The notes beneath the pieces are model-generated. The model did no database searches. It saw only the letters and a list, made by a program, of their open reading frames with translations, and had not been told where the DNA came from. Shown piece by piece: positions 20,861 to 30,815 of a stretch of DNA of 64,000 bases; within the stretch, counting starts at the first letter, position 1, and every line of letters begins with the position of its first letter. The DNA is from Chachezhania sediminis (GTDB lineage: Bacteria > Pseudomonadota > Alphaproteobacteria > Rhodobacterales > Rhodobacteraceae): NCBI RefSeq assembly GCF_009765275.1, contig NZ_VOPH01000011.1, positions 62,001 through 126,000 of the forward strand. The letters run 5' to 3'. The position numbers and the translations under genes were made by a program.

Positions 20861-22045
20861 ATGACCCTGGCCTTCCTGAACGACATTGCCGATACGCTGG
20901 CCCAGATCGATGCCGACGGGCTGATGAAGCGCGAACGGCTCATCACGTCTCCCCAGGGGGCCGAGATCAGCATCGAAGGCCGCCGCCTGATCAACCTTTG
21001 CGCCAACAACTACCTGGGGCTGGCCGATCACCCGGCCCTGATCGCCGCCGCGAAACGGGCGATGGACGATCACGGCTACGGCATGGCGTCGGTTCGGTTC
21101 ATCTGCGGCACCCAGGACCTCCACCGCGAACTGGAAGGCGCCATCGCAAGCTTCCTCGGCATGGACGATTCGATCCTCTTCGCCGCCTGCTTCGACGCCA
21201 ATGGCGGGCTTTTCGAGCCCCTGCTGGGGCCGGAGGACGCCATCGTCTCGGACGCGCTCAACCATGCGTCCATCATCGACGGCATCCGGCTCTGCAAGGC
21301 GCGCCGCTATCGCTATGCCAATTCCGACATGGAGGATCTGGAGGCACAGCTGAAGGCCGCCCGCGCCGACGGCGCGCGGCACATCATGATCGCGACCGAC
21401 GGCGTCTTCTCGATGGACGGCTACCTGGCCGACCTGCCGGGCATCCGCGCGCTGGCCGACCAATACGATGCCGTGGTCATGGTCGACGACTGCCACGCGA
21501 CCGGCTTCATGGGGCCCAAGGGCCAGGGCACGCCGGCTCATCACGGGGTCAGGGTCGACATCCTGACCGGCACGCTGGGCAAGGCGCTGGGCGGGGCCAT
21601 CGGCGGCTACATCGCAGGCCCCCAGCCGGTGATCGACCTGCTGCGCCAGCGCGCCCGGCCCTATCTCTTCTCGAACGCCCTGCCGCCCGCAGTTACCGCT
21701 GCCGGCCTCGCCGCGCTGAAACTGGTGGAAGAGGGCGACGCCCTGCGGGCACAGCTGTTCGAAAACGCCGCCTACTGGCGCGCTGGCCTGGAAACCCTGG
21801 GCTTCACCCTGCTGCCCGGATCGCACCCGATCATCCCGGTGATGCTGGGCGAGGCGAAGCTGGCCCAGGCCATGGCCCAAAGCCTCTACGACAATGGCGT
21901 CCAGGCCTCGGGCTTCTTCTTCCCTGTCGTGCCCAAGGGCCAGGCCCGTGTCCGCACCCAGATGAACGCGGCGCTGACCCGCGCCGACCTCGACCGCGCG
22001 CTCGACGCCTTTGCCGCTGCCGGCAAGGCCTCCGGCGCTCTCTGA
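20861..22045 (+). CDS. kbl: Glycine C-acetyltransferase (2-amino-3-ketobutyrate CoA ligase)
   Basis: A 394-residue PLP enzyme of the alpha-oxoamine synthase family that cleaves 2-amino-3-ketobutyrate with CoA to glycine and acetyl-CoA. The PLP-lysine segment is [20 protein letters not shown]; the cofactor aspartate and histidine lie in [31 protein letters not shown] is the usual N-terminal motif. GAAGGAG lies before the ATG. It is followed after 23 bp by tdh, which makes its substrate, so the pair forms the threonine-to-glycine operon. Confidence 0.97.
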   Translation: MTLAFLNDIADTLAQIDADGLMKRERLITSPQGAEISIEGRRLINLCANNYLGLADHPALIAAAKRAMDDHGYGMASVRFICGTQDLHRELEGAIASFLGMDDSILFAACFDANGGLFEPLLGPEDAIVSDALNHASIIDGIRLCKARRYRYANSDMEDLEAQLKAARADGARHIMIATDGVFSMDGYLADLPGIRALADQYDAVVMVDDCHATGFMGPKGQGTPAHHGVRVDILTGTLGKALGGAIGGYIAGPQPVIDLLRQRARPYLFSNALPPAVTAAGLAALKLVEEGDALRAQLFENAAYWRAGLETLGFTLLPGSHPIIPVMLGEAKLAQAMAQSLYDNGVQASGFFFPVVPKGQARVRTQMNAALTRADLDRALDAFAAAGKASGAL

Positions 22046-22068
22046 AGACCTTCTGAAGGAATGCTCCG

Positions 22069-23115
22069 ATGACCACCAACCAGATGAAGGCGCTGGAAAA
22101 GAGCTTCCCGCGCGAAGGTCTCTGGATGACAGAGGCCCCGGTGCCCGAAATCGGCCCCGACGACGTGCTGATCAAGGTGAACATGACCGGGATCTGCGGC
22201 ACGGACATCCATATCTGGAACTGGGACGACTGGGCCTCGCACACCGTCCCCGTGCCGATGATCACCGGCCACGAATTCGCGGGTGAAATCGTGGAACTGG
22301 GCCGCGACGTGTCGGGCCTGAAGATCGGCCAGCGCGTCTCCGGCGAAGGGCACCTGGTCGGCTCCGAAAGCCGGCAAAGCCGGTCGGGCAAGTTCCACCT
22401 GGATCCCGGCACGCGGGGCGTGGGCGTCAACGTCCAGGGCGCCTTCGCGCAATACCTGCGCCTGCCCGCCTTCAACGTGGTGCCCCTGCCCGACGATATC
22501 CCCGACGAGATCGGCGCGATCCTCGATCCTCTGGGCAACGCCGTCCACACCGCGCTCAGCTTCGATCTCTTGGGCGAAGACGTGCTGATCACCGGCGCCG
22601 GGCCCATCGGCATCATGGCCGCCGCCGTCGCCCGCCGCGCCAGCGCACGCCACGTGGTCATCACCGACGTGAACCCCGACCGCCTGAAGCTCGCGGCCGA
22701 GGTGGCGGACGTCCGAACCGTCAACGTGGCGGAAGAAAAACTTCAGGACGTGATTGCCAGCCTCGGCATGAAACAGGGCTTCGACGTGGGCCTGGAGATG
22801 TCCGGCAACCAGGCTGCGCTCGATCAGATGTGCGACGCGATGGTCATGGGCGGCAAGATCGCGCTTCTGGGCATCCCGCCGGGGCTGGCACCGATGGACT
22901 GGTCCAAGGTCGTCTTCAAGGCCCTGACCATCAAGGGCGTTTACGGGCGCGAGATGTTCGAGACCTGGTACAAGATGATCGCCCTTCTCCAGAACGGTCT
23001 CGACATCAGCCGGGTGATCACCCACCGCTTCCCGGTGGCCGAGTTCGAAAAGGGCTTCGCCGCGATGAAATCCGGAAAAAGCGGCAAGGTGGTCCTCGAC
23101 TGGCGCGACGCCTGA
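22069..23115 (+). CDS. tdh: L-threonine 3-dehydrogenase (structural-zinc cysteines absent)
   Basis: A 348-residue medium-chain dehydrogenase that oxidises L-threonine to 2-amino-3-ketobutyrate with NAD+. The catalytic zinc site is intact: [15 protein letters not shown] and [13 protein letters not shown]. The Rossmann motif is [18 protein letters not shown], and [20 protein letters not shown] is diagnostic of Tdh. The loop that in E. coli Tdh carries the four structural-zinc cysteines reads [20 protein letters not shown] followed by Asp: it aligns without gaps, yet all four Cys are replaced (Gly, Ser, Ser, Asp). Part of the kbl-tdh operon. Two copies of the 3' element follow it. Confidence 0.95.
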   Translation: MTTNQMKALEKSFPREGLWMTEAPVPEIGPDDVLIKVNMTGICGTDIHIWNWDDWASHTVPVPMITGHEFAGEIVELGRDVSGLKIGQRVSGEGHLVGSESRQSRSGKFHLDPGTRGVGVNVQGAFAQYLRLPAFNVVPLPDDIPDEIGAILDPLGNAVHTALSFDLLGEDVLITGAGPIGIMAAAVARRASARHVVITDVNPDRLKLAAEVADVRTVNVAEEKLQDVIASLGMKQGFDVGLEMSGNQAALDQMCDAMVMGGKIALLGIPPGLAPMDWSKVVFKALTIKGVYGREMFETWYKMIALLQNGLDISRVITHRFPVAEFEKGFAAMKSGKSGKVVLDWRDA

Positions 23116-23144
23116 CAGCCCCGAAAACCAAACCGCCCCCGGGC

Positions 23145-23209
23145 CTTATTCGGTCTTCAAGTATCCAAGGGAAGTCGCACCAGGCGCGCGGCGGAAGCCG
23201 CGCCGCCAA
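23145..23209 (+). repeat. Recurrent intergenic 3' element, copy B (degenerate)
   Basis: Reads ATTCGGTCTTCAAGTATCC then GGGAAGTCGC and a GC-rich inverted repeat (GGCGCGCGGCGG...CCGCGCC). Sense relative to tdh. It lacks the final GGGGGCAGAGCCCCC hairpin and is the most diverged copy. Confidence 0.55.
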
Positions 23210-23237
23210 CCGGGCCAGACACGCAACCGGCGCCCCT

Positions 23238-23300
23238 GGCTTCTTTGATCTTCAAATACCTCGGGGGAGTCGCCCGAAGGGCGGCGGGGGCAGAGCCCCC
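23238..23300 (+). repeat. Recurrent intergenic 3' element, copy C
   Basis: Near-consensus copy: CTTTGATCTTCAAATACC, CTCGGGGGAGTCGCC, a short variable spacer, then GGGGGCAGAGCCCCC. It lies in tandem after copy B, sense to tdh and antisense to valS, whose stop is 21 bp further on. Confidence 0.85.
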
Positions 23301-23320
23301 AACCACGCCAATCGAAAGCC

Positions 23321-26300
23321 TCACACCAGCTCGGACAACCGCGCCAGCGCCTCTTTCAGCTGCGCTTCCTCGCCTTCCCGCGCGGCCAGGTTGGCACGGG
23401 TTTCCTCGACCACCTCTTCCGGCGCGCTTTCGGCGAATTTCGGGTTGTTCAGACGCCCGCGCAGACCGCCCAGTTCCTTGGCCAGCTTGGCAAGCGTCTT
23501 CTCCAGCCGCGCCTTTTCCTCGGCGATGTCGATGATGTCGGCCAGCGGCAGGCCGAAAGTCGCGCCCTCGGCCGGGATCGTGACGGTCCCCTTCGGGAAG
23601 GCCCCGACCTCGGTCAGCCCCTCCACCCGCGCCAGTCGCAGGATCAGCGCCTCGTTCCGGGCCCAGGCGGCCCTGGCCGCATCGTCCATGCCGGTCACCA
23701 GCATGGCGACATGCAGGCCCGCCGGCACGTGCATCTGCGCGCGTGCGGACCGGATCGCGTCGATCAGGCCGATGACCCAGGTCATCTCGCGGTCGGCCTC
23801 GGCATCCGCGATCTCGGGCCCATAGGTCGGCCAGTCGCCGTGGATCAGCATCTTGGCGCGGTCGCCCGTCTCGCCCCACAGCTCCTCGGTGATGAAGGGC
23901 ATGATCGGGTGGAGCAGGATCAGGCACTGGTCCAGGACCCAGCGCATTGTGGCCTGGGTTTCGGCCTTGGCCGCCGCATCATCGCCCTGCAGGAGGGGTT
24001 TGGCGAATTCCACGTACCAGTCACAGACCTTGCCCCAGACAAAGGCGTAAAGCGCATTGGCCGCGTCGTTGAACTTGAACTCGGCAAGGGCCGCATCGAC
24101 CGCCGCGCGGACGCGGGCGGTTTCGCCCAGGATCCACTTGTTGACCGTGTGCTCGGGTGCCAGCTGCGCCACCGGCAGGACCGGGACGGAAGACTCGTAG
24201 ACCCCGTTCATCTCGGCAAAGCGGACGGCGTTCCACAGCTTGGTGCCGAAGTTCCGGTAGCCCGCGATCCTTGCCATATCCAGCTTCAGCACGCCGCCCA
24301 GCGCCGCCATGGCCGCGGACGAAAACCGCAGCGCGTCGGCACCGTATTCGTCGATGACCTCCAGCGGGTCGACGACATTGCCAAGGGACTTCGACATCTT
24401 CTTGCCCTTGGCATCGCGGACGAGGCCGTGCAGGTAGACGGTGTCGAAGGGCACATCGCCCACGACGGCCAGCTGCATCATCATCATCCGTGCGACCCAG
24501 AAGAACAGGATGTCCTGCCCGGTCACCAGCGTCGAGGTCGGGAAGTACCTGGCCAGTTCCGGTGTCTGGTCCGGCCAGCCCAGCGTCCCGATGGGCCAGA
24601 GCCCCGAGGAGAACCAGGTGTCCAGCACGTCCGGATCGCGCCAGACCGGGTAGACCAGGTGCGTCGGGTCCTGGCTGACCTCGTATTCGGCAAGGCTGGC
24701 CGCCAGCGTGTGCAGCGCCGTGGCACGGTCCTCGACCTCGATCACACGGGCCGCGTTCAGGGGCGTCGGCAGGGTTTGCAGCACATCGGCGAACTGCCCC
24801 GCGACGGCGTCGAAATCATGGCCGCAATGGATGTGCTCGTCCCCGGCCAGCAGTTTCTGGTCCAGCAGCAGGCGGCCCATCTCGACCGGGTCCAGCGCGC
24901 CGTCGCCCTCGTCGTCGCGGAAGCCTTCGCCCGACAGGTCGAACCCGTACCAGACCGGGATCTGGTGACCCCACCACAGCTGGCGCGAGATGCACCAGGG
25001 CTCGATGTTTTCCAGCCAATGATAATAGGTCTTCTCGCCCGATTCCGGCAGGATCTTGGTGCGGCCGGTGCGCACGGCGTCCAGCGCCGGGCCCACGATC
25101 TTTTCGGCATCGACGAACCACTGGTCGGTCAGCATCGGTTCGATCACGACCTTGGACCGGTCGCCGAAAGGCTGCATGATCGCCTTGGCCTCGACCAGCG
25201 GGACCTGCGGGATTTCCTCGCCTTCTTCCGGGGTGAAGCCCGTCTTGCCCAAGCGCGGGTCGTCGGCCAGCGTCATGACCGCCAGGCCATCCGCGTTGAT
25301 CTCATCCACCACGGCTTTGCGGGCCTCGTCGCGGCTCAGGCCGCGCAGGTGGTCGGGGACCAGGTTCAGCGTGTCGACCTCGGCCACGGTGAAGGCCGCG
25401 CCATTCGCGATGTCCTGCGCCCGGGCGGCAGCTTCGGCATAGGGCGCGCCGTCGTCGCGCATGTTGGCCCTAGTGTCCATCAGGCGGAACATCGGGATGT
25501 CGTTCCGCGATGCCACGCCATAGTCGTTGAAGTCATGGGCGCCGGTGATCTTCACGGCGCCCGATCCGAAGGTCGGATCCGGATAGTCGTCGGTGATGAT
25601 CGGGATCAGGCGGCGGTGTTCTTTCGGGCCTACCGGGATCTCGCACAGCTTGCCGACGATGGGCGCATAGCGTTCGTCCGAGGGATGGACCGCGACGGCA
25701 CCGTCACCCAGCATGGTTTCGGGCCGGGTCGTGGCGATCGAGATATAGTCCCGCGTCTCGCGCAGGGTGACGTTCCCGTCCTCGTCCTTTTCCACGTATT
25801 CATAAGTCTCGCCACCGGCCAGCGGGTACTTGAAGTGCCACATGTGGCCCGGCGTCTCGATGTTCTCGACCTCCAGGTCGGAAATCGCCGTTTCGAAATG
25901 CGGGTCCCAGTTCACCAGACGCTTGCCGCGATAGATCAGGCCCTTGTCGTACATGTCGACGAAGACCTTGATGACGGCATCGTGGAAGTTCGGCGCGCCC
26001 TTCCCGGCATCCGGGTCGCCCGCAGCGCCACCCATGGTGAAGGCCTCGCGCGACCAGTCAGCCGAGGCGCCCAACCGTTTCAGCTGACCGATGATGTGGC
26101 CGCGGGAATTGACCTTCTGCTGCCACACCAGGTCGATGAAGTCCGGGCGGGACATGTCGGTGCGGCGGCGGTTGGTCTTGGCCAGTTCGCGTTCGACGAC
26201 CATCTGGGTCGCGATGCCGGCATGGTCGGTGCCGGGCTGCCACAGCGTGTCGAAGCCCCGCATGCGGTGCCACCGGATCAGGATGTCCTGCAGCGTGTTG

Positions 26301-26473
26301 TTGAACGCGTGCCCCATATGAAGGGACCCCGTTACGTTCGGCGGCGGGATCATGATGCAGTAGGTGTCCGCCCGAGAGGCATTGGCGCCCGCCTTGAAGG
26401 CGCCACTCTCTTCCCAGGCCTTGTAGAGGCGCGGCTCGGCTTCGGCCGCGTCGAACGTCTTGTCCATCGCCAT
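23321..26473 (-). CDS. valS: Valyl-tRNA synthetase
   Basis: A 1050-residue class I aminoacyl-tRNA synthetase that charges tRNA-Val. The HIGH motif is in [19 protein letters not shown], and KMSKS is in [20 protein letters not shown]. The editing (CP1) domain lies between, including [11 protein letters not shown]-like [20 protein letters not shown]. The C-terminus has the Glu/Lys-rich coiled-coil arm ([19 protein letters not shown]). GGAAGGG precedes the ATG at 26473. The enzyme is at the long end of the family. It is followed by convergent tdh with element copies B and C between. Confidence 0.98.
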   Translation of the reverse strand: MAMDKTFDAAEAEPRLYKAWEESGAFKAGANASRADTYCIMIPPPNVTGSLHMGHAFNNTLQDILIRWHRMRGFDTLWQPGTDHAGIATQMVVERELAKTNRRRTDMSRPDFIDLVWQQKVNSRGHIIGQLKRLGASADWSREAFTMGGAAGDPDAGKGAPNFHDAVIKVFVDMYDKGLIYRGKRLVNWDPHFETAISDLEVENIETPGHMWHFKYPLAGGETYEYVEKDEDGNVTLRETRDYISIATTRPETMLGDGAVAVHPSDERYAPIVGKLCEIPVGPKEHRRLIPIITDDYPDPTFGSGAVKITGAHDFNDYGVASRNDIPMFRLMDTRANMRDDGAPYAEAAARAQDIANGAAFTVAEVDTLNLVPDHLRGLSRDEARKAVVDEINADGLAVMTLADDPRLGKTGFTPEEGEEIPQVPLVEAKAIMQPFGDRSKVVIEPMLTDQWFVDAEKIVGPALDAVRTGRTKILPESGEKTYYHWLENIEPWCISRQLWWGHQIPVWYGFDLSGEGFRDDEGDGALDPVEMGRLLLDQKLLAGDEHIHCGHDFDAVAGQFADVLQTLPTPLNAARVIEVEDRATALHTLAASLAEYEVSQDPTHLVYPVWRDPDVLDTWFSSGLWPIGTLGWPDQTPELARYFPTSTLVTGQDILFFWVARMMMMQLAVVGDVPFDTVYLHGLVRDAKGKKMSKSLGNVVDPLEVIDEYGADALRFSSAAMAALGGVLKLDMARIAGYRNFGTKLWNAVRFAEMNGVYESSVPVLPVAQLAPEHTVNKWILGETARVRAAVDAALAEFKFNDAANALYAFVWGKVCDWYVEFAKPLLQGDDAAAKAETQATMRWVLDQCLILLHPIMPFITEELWGETGDRAKMLIHGDWPTYGPEIADAEADREMTWVIGLIDAIRSARAQMHVPAGLHVAMLVTGMDDAARAAWARNEALILRLARVEGLTEVGAFPKGTVTIPAEGATFGLPLADIIDIAEEKARLEKTLAKLAKELGGLRGRLNNPKFAESAPEEVVEETRANLAAREGEEAQLKEALARLSELV

Positions 26474-26617
26474 CGGTCTGATCCCTTCCGGTTCAAGCCC
26501 CGTCTAGCCGGGCCGGCGGCGAAGGAAAAGACCGCATCCGCGCGGGAACGGGTCCGAGAGGCGGATCGAACGTCGGGTCGGCCCGATTTTCGGCGGCGCG
26601 TTGTGGTGGCCGGCGCA

Positions 26618-26668
26618 CGGGGGCGCTGCCCCCGCCGGCCCCCCGAGGGTATTTGAAGACCGAAGAAA
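26618..26668 (-). repeat. Recurrent intergenic 3' element, copy D
   Basis: On the minus strand: TTCTTCGGTCTTCAAATACC, then CTCGGGGGGCC and a hairpin GGGGGCAGCGCCCCC. It follows the Lrp-type regulator gene (stop at 26747) in sense orientation and precedes valS. Confidence 0.75.
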
Positions 26669-26746
26669 TGGGGAGGGAGGCACAGGGCAGGGTTTACCCC
26701 GCCGTTTGCCTCCGACGGTCGCAGCGCCCCCCCGCCCCGCGCGATG

Positions 26747-27178
26747 TCAGTCCCGGTCGATCTTGGTCGACAGGTGGATCAGGCTTTCCGAGGAACGCAC
26801 GCCGGGCGCCTCGCCGATGCGGTCGAGAAGTTCGTCCAGCGCGCCTGGGGTGGCGGCCGAAACCTGGACCAGCAGGTCGAACCGGCCGGAGGTCGTGACG
26901 GCGCGTTCGATGCCCGGCAGGATCTTCAGGCGGTCCAGCACGGCGGGCCCGCGCCGCGGCTCGATCACGACCAGGACGGTGGCGCGCAGCATCGGGCCCA
27001 GGCCTGCGCCGCGCTTCAGGGTATAGCCCGCGATGGCGCCGCCCTCTTCCAAGCGGGACAGGCGGGCCTGCACCGTGGTGCGGGCCAACTTCAGCCGCTG
27101 GGCCAGCGCTGTGACCGGCATCCTTGCATCGTCGCGCAGCAGGTCCATCAGTCTGCGGTCGGTATCGTCGATCTGCAT
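26747..27178 (-). CDS. Lrp/AsnC-family transcriptional regulator
   Basis: A 143-residue feast/famine regulator. The N-terminal helix-turn-helix reads IDDTDRRLMDLLRDDARMPV, TALAQRLKLARTTVQARLSR and LEEGGAIAGYTLKRG; the C-terminal RAM effector domain follows (TVLVVIEPRRGPAVLDRL, GRFDLLVQVSAATPGALDEL). The start at 27178 gives the usual MQIDDTDRR; the frame is open upstream into the divergent gene's leader but is not used. It is divergent from the decarboxylase at 27307 with a 128-bp gap, the classic arrangement for a local amino-acid-responsive regulator, so I infer it controls that gene. Confidence 0.92.
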   Translation of the reverse strand: MQIDDTDRRLMDLLRDDARMPVTALAQRLKLARTTVQARLSRLEEGGAIAGYTLKRGAGLGPMLRATVLVVIEPRRGPAVLDRLKILPGIERAVTTSGRFDLLVQVSAATPGALDELLDRIGEAPGVRSSESLIHLSTKIDRD

Positions 27179-27306
27179 CGCAACCTCGTCAATTCGCCCA
27201 AAACTATCGGCGATCCTGTCGGAATGCCAAGGCAAACCGACAGCGCCCCGGAGGATACTGGAGATCCAGCCGAACCCGGACCCACCCCGAGAAGGACCTT
27301 GTACCG

Positions 27307-28449
27307 ATGCATCACGCGCCTGCCCTGTGGTCGACACCCGAAGCCCATCTTCGCCTGACGACACCCGACCGGGCGCAGATGTACATCGCGCCATCCGTCC
27401 TGCAGGCGACGGCCCGGCGTTTTGTCGCCGGATTCCCCGGTCTCGTGACCTATGCCGTCAAGGCCAATGCGCGGGACGAGGTCCTGACCAATCTGGTCGC
27501 CGCGGGTCTGAAGGCCTTCGATGTCGCCTCGGTCGACGAGATGCGGCTGGTGCGGCGGATCTGCCCGAGCGCCACGCTGCATTACAACAACCCGGTCCGG
27601 TCGCGGGCCGAGATCGCCGAGGCCATTGCGCTGGGCGTCCAGTCCTGGTCGGTCGACGATCAGGGCGAGCTGGCAAAGCTGGCACCCGTCCCGGAAGGGT
27701 CCGAGATCGCCGTGCGACTGGCCCTGCCCGTCAAGGGCGCGGCCTATGATTTCGGGGCAAAGTTCGGGGCCACGCCCGATGCGGCCATCGACCTGCTGAA
27801 GACCGTCGCCGCCTCGGGCCGCGTGCCGGCGCTGTGCTTTCACCCAGGCACCCAGTGCACCGATCCCGGGGCATGGACCGCCTATATCGCCGAGGCAGCG
27901 CGCATCGCCGAGGCCGCTGGCGTTCGGCTGGCGCGGCTGAACGTGGGCGGCGGCTTTCCGTCGTCCCGGGGCGCGGACGCCACCGGCCCGGCGCTGGAGA
28001 CGATCTTCGACGTGATCGGCACCGCCACCGGCCGGGCCTTTGGCGACGACGCGCCGGAGCTGGTCTGCGAACCCGGGCGCGGCATGGTGGGCGAGGCGTT
28101 CACCCTGGCCGCCCGCATCAAGGCGATGAAGCACGACGGGCAGACCGTCTTCCTGAACGACGGCCTCTATGGCGGCCTGTCGGAATGCCGCGACATCGGC
28201 CTGAACCTGCGCGTCCGGGTCCTGTCGCCCGACGGCACCCCGCGCCGGGCCCCGACCAGCCCGCGGGTTGTCTTCGGGCCGACCTGCGACAGCCTTGACC
28301 GGCTGCCCGACGGCCTGCCGCTGCCTTCTGACGCAGCCGAGGACGACTATGTCCTGTTCGACGGCATGGGCGCTTATTCCATTGCCATCGGAACGCAATT
28401 CAACGGCTATGGAATCGGCGATGTCGTCACGGTGGCCGAGCTGACCTGA
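27307..28449 (+). CDS. Ornithine/lysine decarboxylase-like fold-type III PLP enzyme
   Basis: A 380-residue group IV decarboxylase. The PLP lysine is in VTYAVKANARDEVLTNLV; the specificity region is FDVASVDEMRLV; the phosphate-binding glycines are in LNVGGGFPSS; and the dimer-interface Cys of ornithine decarboxylase is in VVFGPTCDSLDRLPDG. The enzyme would turn ornithine or lysine into putrescine or cadaverine. GAGAAGGA precedes the ATG at 27307. Divergence from an Lrp-type regulator suggests amino-acid-controlled expression. A related diamine-acid decarboxylase activity is possible. Confidence 0.85.
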   Translation: MHHAPALWSTPEAHLRLTTPDRAQMYIAPSVLQATARRFVAGFPGLVTYAVKANARDEVLTNLVAAGLKAFDVASVDEMRLVRRICPSATLHYNNPVRSRAEIAEAIALGVQSWSVDDQGELAKLAPVPEGSEIAVRLALPVKGAAYDFGAKFGATPDAAIDLLKTVAASGRVPALCFHPGTQCTDPGAWTAYIAEAARIAEAAGVRLARLNVGGGFPSSRGADATGPALETIFDVIGTATGRAFGDDAPELVCEPGRGMVGEAFTLAARIKAMKHDGQTVFLNDGLYGGLSECRDIGLNLRVRVLSPDGTPRRAPTSPRVVFGPTCDSLDRLPDGLPLPSDAAEDDYVLFDGMGAYSIAIGTQFNGYGIGDVVTVAELT

Positions 28450-28517
28450 CGCACCGGCTGGACTCCTGCCTGCGGCCCGTTACTGTCCCCCGAGAATTTC
28501 ATTCGGAGGGCGCAGCC

Positions 28518-30815
28518 ATGGAAAAGTTCGGTAAGAGCCAGCCTGTCAAACGAGTCGAGGATGTCCGCTTCCTGACCGGTCACGGGCGTTACATCGACGA
28601 CGTCGCGCCCGAAGGCGCCCTGTTCGGCTATGTCCTGCGCAGCCCCGTGGCCCATGCGGTTCTGAACGGTGTCGATGCCTCGGCCGCAGCCGAGGCGCCG
28701 GGCGTGGCGCTGGTGGTGACGTCGGCCGATCTCGACGCCGCCGGCGTCGTGAACGAAATGGACGGCGTGGTGCTTCAGAACCGCGACGGGTCCAAGGCCG
28801 CCGCCCCGGTCCGCCCGGTGCTGGCCAAGAAGAAGCTGCATCATGTCGGCGAACCGGTCGCGATGATCTTCGCGGAAACGCTGGACCAGGCCCGCGACGC
28901 GGCCGAGCTGATCGAGCTGGACTACGACGAACTGCCCGCCAAGCTTGATCTGGCCCCGGGCGGCGAGACGATCCACGACGAGGCCCCCGACAACCTGGCG
29001 CTGGACTGGGGCCTGGGCGACGAGGCCGCGACCGAGGCCGCCTTTGCCGCCGCCGCCAAAACCGTGTCGCTGGAAGTGGGCGACAACCGCGTCATCGTCA
29101 ATTCGATGGAGCCGCGCGGCTGCTCGGCCGACTGGGACGGCGAACGGCTGCACGTGGCCTATGGCGGTCAGGGCGTCTGGGGCGTGCAGAACATCGTCGC
29201 CAAGGCGCTGGGCCTGGCCCCCGAACAGGTCCATGCCACCACGCCCGACGTCGGCGGCGGTTTCGGCATGAAGGCCCCCACCTACCCGGAATACATCGTC
29301 TGCGCCCATGCCACCCGCGTGCTGGGCAAGCCCGTCCGCTGGATGTCGGACCGGACCGAGGCGATGCTGTCCGACCATGCCGGGCGCGACCTGGTGACCC
29401 TGGCGGAATTCGCCTTCGACGAGACCAACAAGATCACCGCCTACCGGGTGAAGACGCGCTGCAACCTGGGTGCCTTCAACTCGAACTTCGGGCAGGCAAT
29501 CCAGACCAACCTCTTCGCGCGGGTGCTGATGGGCACCTATGACGTGCAGACGATCTGGCAGCATGCCGAATGCTTCTATACCAACACCACGCAGGTCGAT
29601 GCCTATCGCGGCGCCGGCCGGCCCGAGGCGATCTATGTGCTGGAACGGCTGATGGACCGCGCGGCGCGCGAATTGGGCGTCGATCCGCTGGAACTGCGCA
29701 AGCGGAACTTCATCAAGCCGGATGCGTTCCCCTACATGTCGGCCACGGGCGAGAACTACGATGTCGGCGAATTCGAGAAGGTGCTGACCCGCGCCGAGAC
29801 GGAATCGGACCTGGCCGGCTTCGCTGCGCGGAAGGCCGCGGATGAAAAGGCGGGACGTCTTCGCGGTGTGGGGATCTGTTACTATATCGAAAGTATTCTG
29901 GGCGATCCTTCCGAGGGCGCCAAGGTCGAGTTCTGCGAGGATGGGACGGTGAACATCTATGTCGGGACACAGTCGAACGGCCAGGGACACGAAACCGTGT
30001 TCGCGCAGTTCCTGTCCGACCAGACCGGGATTTCCGCCGACAAGATCTTCGTCATCCAGGGCGACAGCGACATGATTGCCCAGGGCGGCGGCACCGGCGG
30101 CTCGCGCTCGGTCACGACGCAGACGAATGCGACGCTGGAAACCGTGTCCAAGATGATCGAGGCATTCACGCCCTACCTTGCGGAAAAGATGGGCGTCGAG
30201 GCATCGGCGGTGACCTTCGACGACGACACTTTCCGCGCGGCCGGCTCGAACATGACCCCCGGTTTCCTTGAAGCCGCGGAAATGGCCCGGGCCGACGGCC
30301 GCACCGATCTTCTGGTGCACGAGGCCCGCGGCAAGCTGCCGGGCCGGTCCTATCCGAACGGCGCCCACGTGGCCGAGGTGGTGATCGACCCGGAAACCGG
30401 CACCGTGGTGGTGGACCGCTATACCGTCGTCGACGACTTCGGCAATCTGATCAACCCGATGCTGGCCGAAGGCCAAGTCCATGGCGGCGTGGCGCAGGGC
30501 ATCGGCCAGGCCATCAACGAGATGACCGTCTTTGACGAAGATGGCCAGCTTCTGACTGCAACCTTCATGGATTACGGGATGCCTCGGGCCGCGGACGTGC
30601 CGATGATCGGTTTCACCCCGGAACCGGTGCCGTCGACTGCCAATATCATGGGCATGAAAGGCTGTGGCGAGGCCGGTACGGTCGGCGCACTGGCCGCCGT
30701 GTCGAACGCGGTGCAGGATGCGGTCTGGGATCAGGGCGTGCGGCAGGTGGACATGCCGTTCACCCCGCTGAAAGTCTGGGAAATGCTGACGGATGCCGGA
30801 CAACAGGCCGCCTAA
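28518..30815 (+). CDS. Molybdenum hydroxylase large subunit (xanthine dehydrogenase family)
   Basis: A 765-residue molybdopterin-binding subunit of the xanthine dehydrogenase/aldehyde oxidase/CO dehydrogenase family. The N-terminal domain opens RVEDVRFLTGHGRYIDD; cofactor segments include TPDVGGGFGMKAPTYPEY, the active-site loop AYRGAGRPEAIYVLER, GTQSNGQGHETVFAQ and the catalytic Glu in MKGCGEAGTVGALA. The loop is AYRGAGR, not the AYRCSFR of form I CO dehydrogenase, so I do not call it CoxL. The FAD and 2Fe-2S subunits that it would need are not in this window. GGAGGG precedes the ATG. Its end overlaps the next gene by 23 bp. Confidence 0.9.
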   Translation: MEKFGKSQPVKRVEDVRFLTGHGRYIDDVAPEGALFGYVLRSPVAHAVLNGVDASAAAEAPGVALVVTSADLDAAGVVNEMDGVVLQNRDGSKAAAPVRPVLAKKKLHHVGEPVAMIFAETLDQARDAAELIELDYDELPAKLDLAPGGETIHDEAPDNLALDWGLGDEAATEAAFAAAAKTVSLEVGDNRVIVNSMEPRGCSADWDGERLHVAYGGQGVWGVQNIVAKALGLAPEQVHATTPDVGGGFGMKAPTYPEYIVCAHATRVLGKPVRWMSDRTEAMLSDHAGRDLVTLAEFAFDETNKITAYRVKTRCNLGAFNSNFGQAIQTNLFARVLMGTYDVQTIWQHAECFYTNTTQVDAYRGAGRPEAIYVLERLMDRAARELGVDPLELRKRNFIKPDAFPYMSATGENYDVGEFEKVLTRAETESDLAGFAARKAADEKAGRLRGVGICYYIESILGDPSEGAKVEFCEDGTVNIYVGTQSNGQGHETVFAQFLSDQTGISADKIFVIQGDSDMIAQGGGTGGSRSVTTQTNATLETVSKMIEAFTPYLAEKMGVEASAVTFDDDTFRAAGSNMTPGFLEAAEMARADGRTDLLVHEARGKLPGRSYPNGAHVAEVVIDPETGTVVVDRYTVVDDFGNLINPMLAEGQVHGGVAQGIGQAINEMTVFDEDGQLLTATFMDYGMPRAADVPMIGFTPEPVPSTANIMGMKGCGEAGTVGALAAVSNAVQDAVWDQGVRQVDMPFTPLKVWEMLTDAGQQAA

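Noticed and set aside
23711-26656. 981-codon plus-strand frame antisense to valS
   Set aside because: Produced by codon bias of valS in GC-rich DNA; no homology visible.
28407-30803. 798-codon minus-strand frame antisense to the molybdenum hydroxylase gene
   Set aside because: The sense frame carries every family motif; this one is a mirror effect.
28518-30815. Form I carbon monoxide dehydrogenase (CoxL)
   Set aside because: The active-site loop is AYRGAGR, not AYRCSFR, and coxS/coxM are missing.
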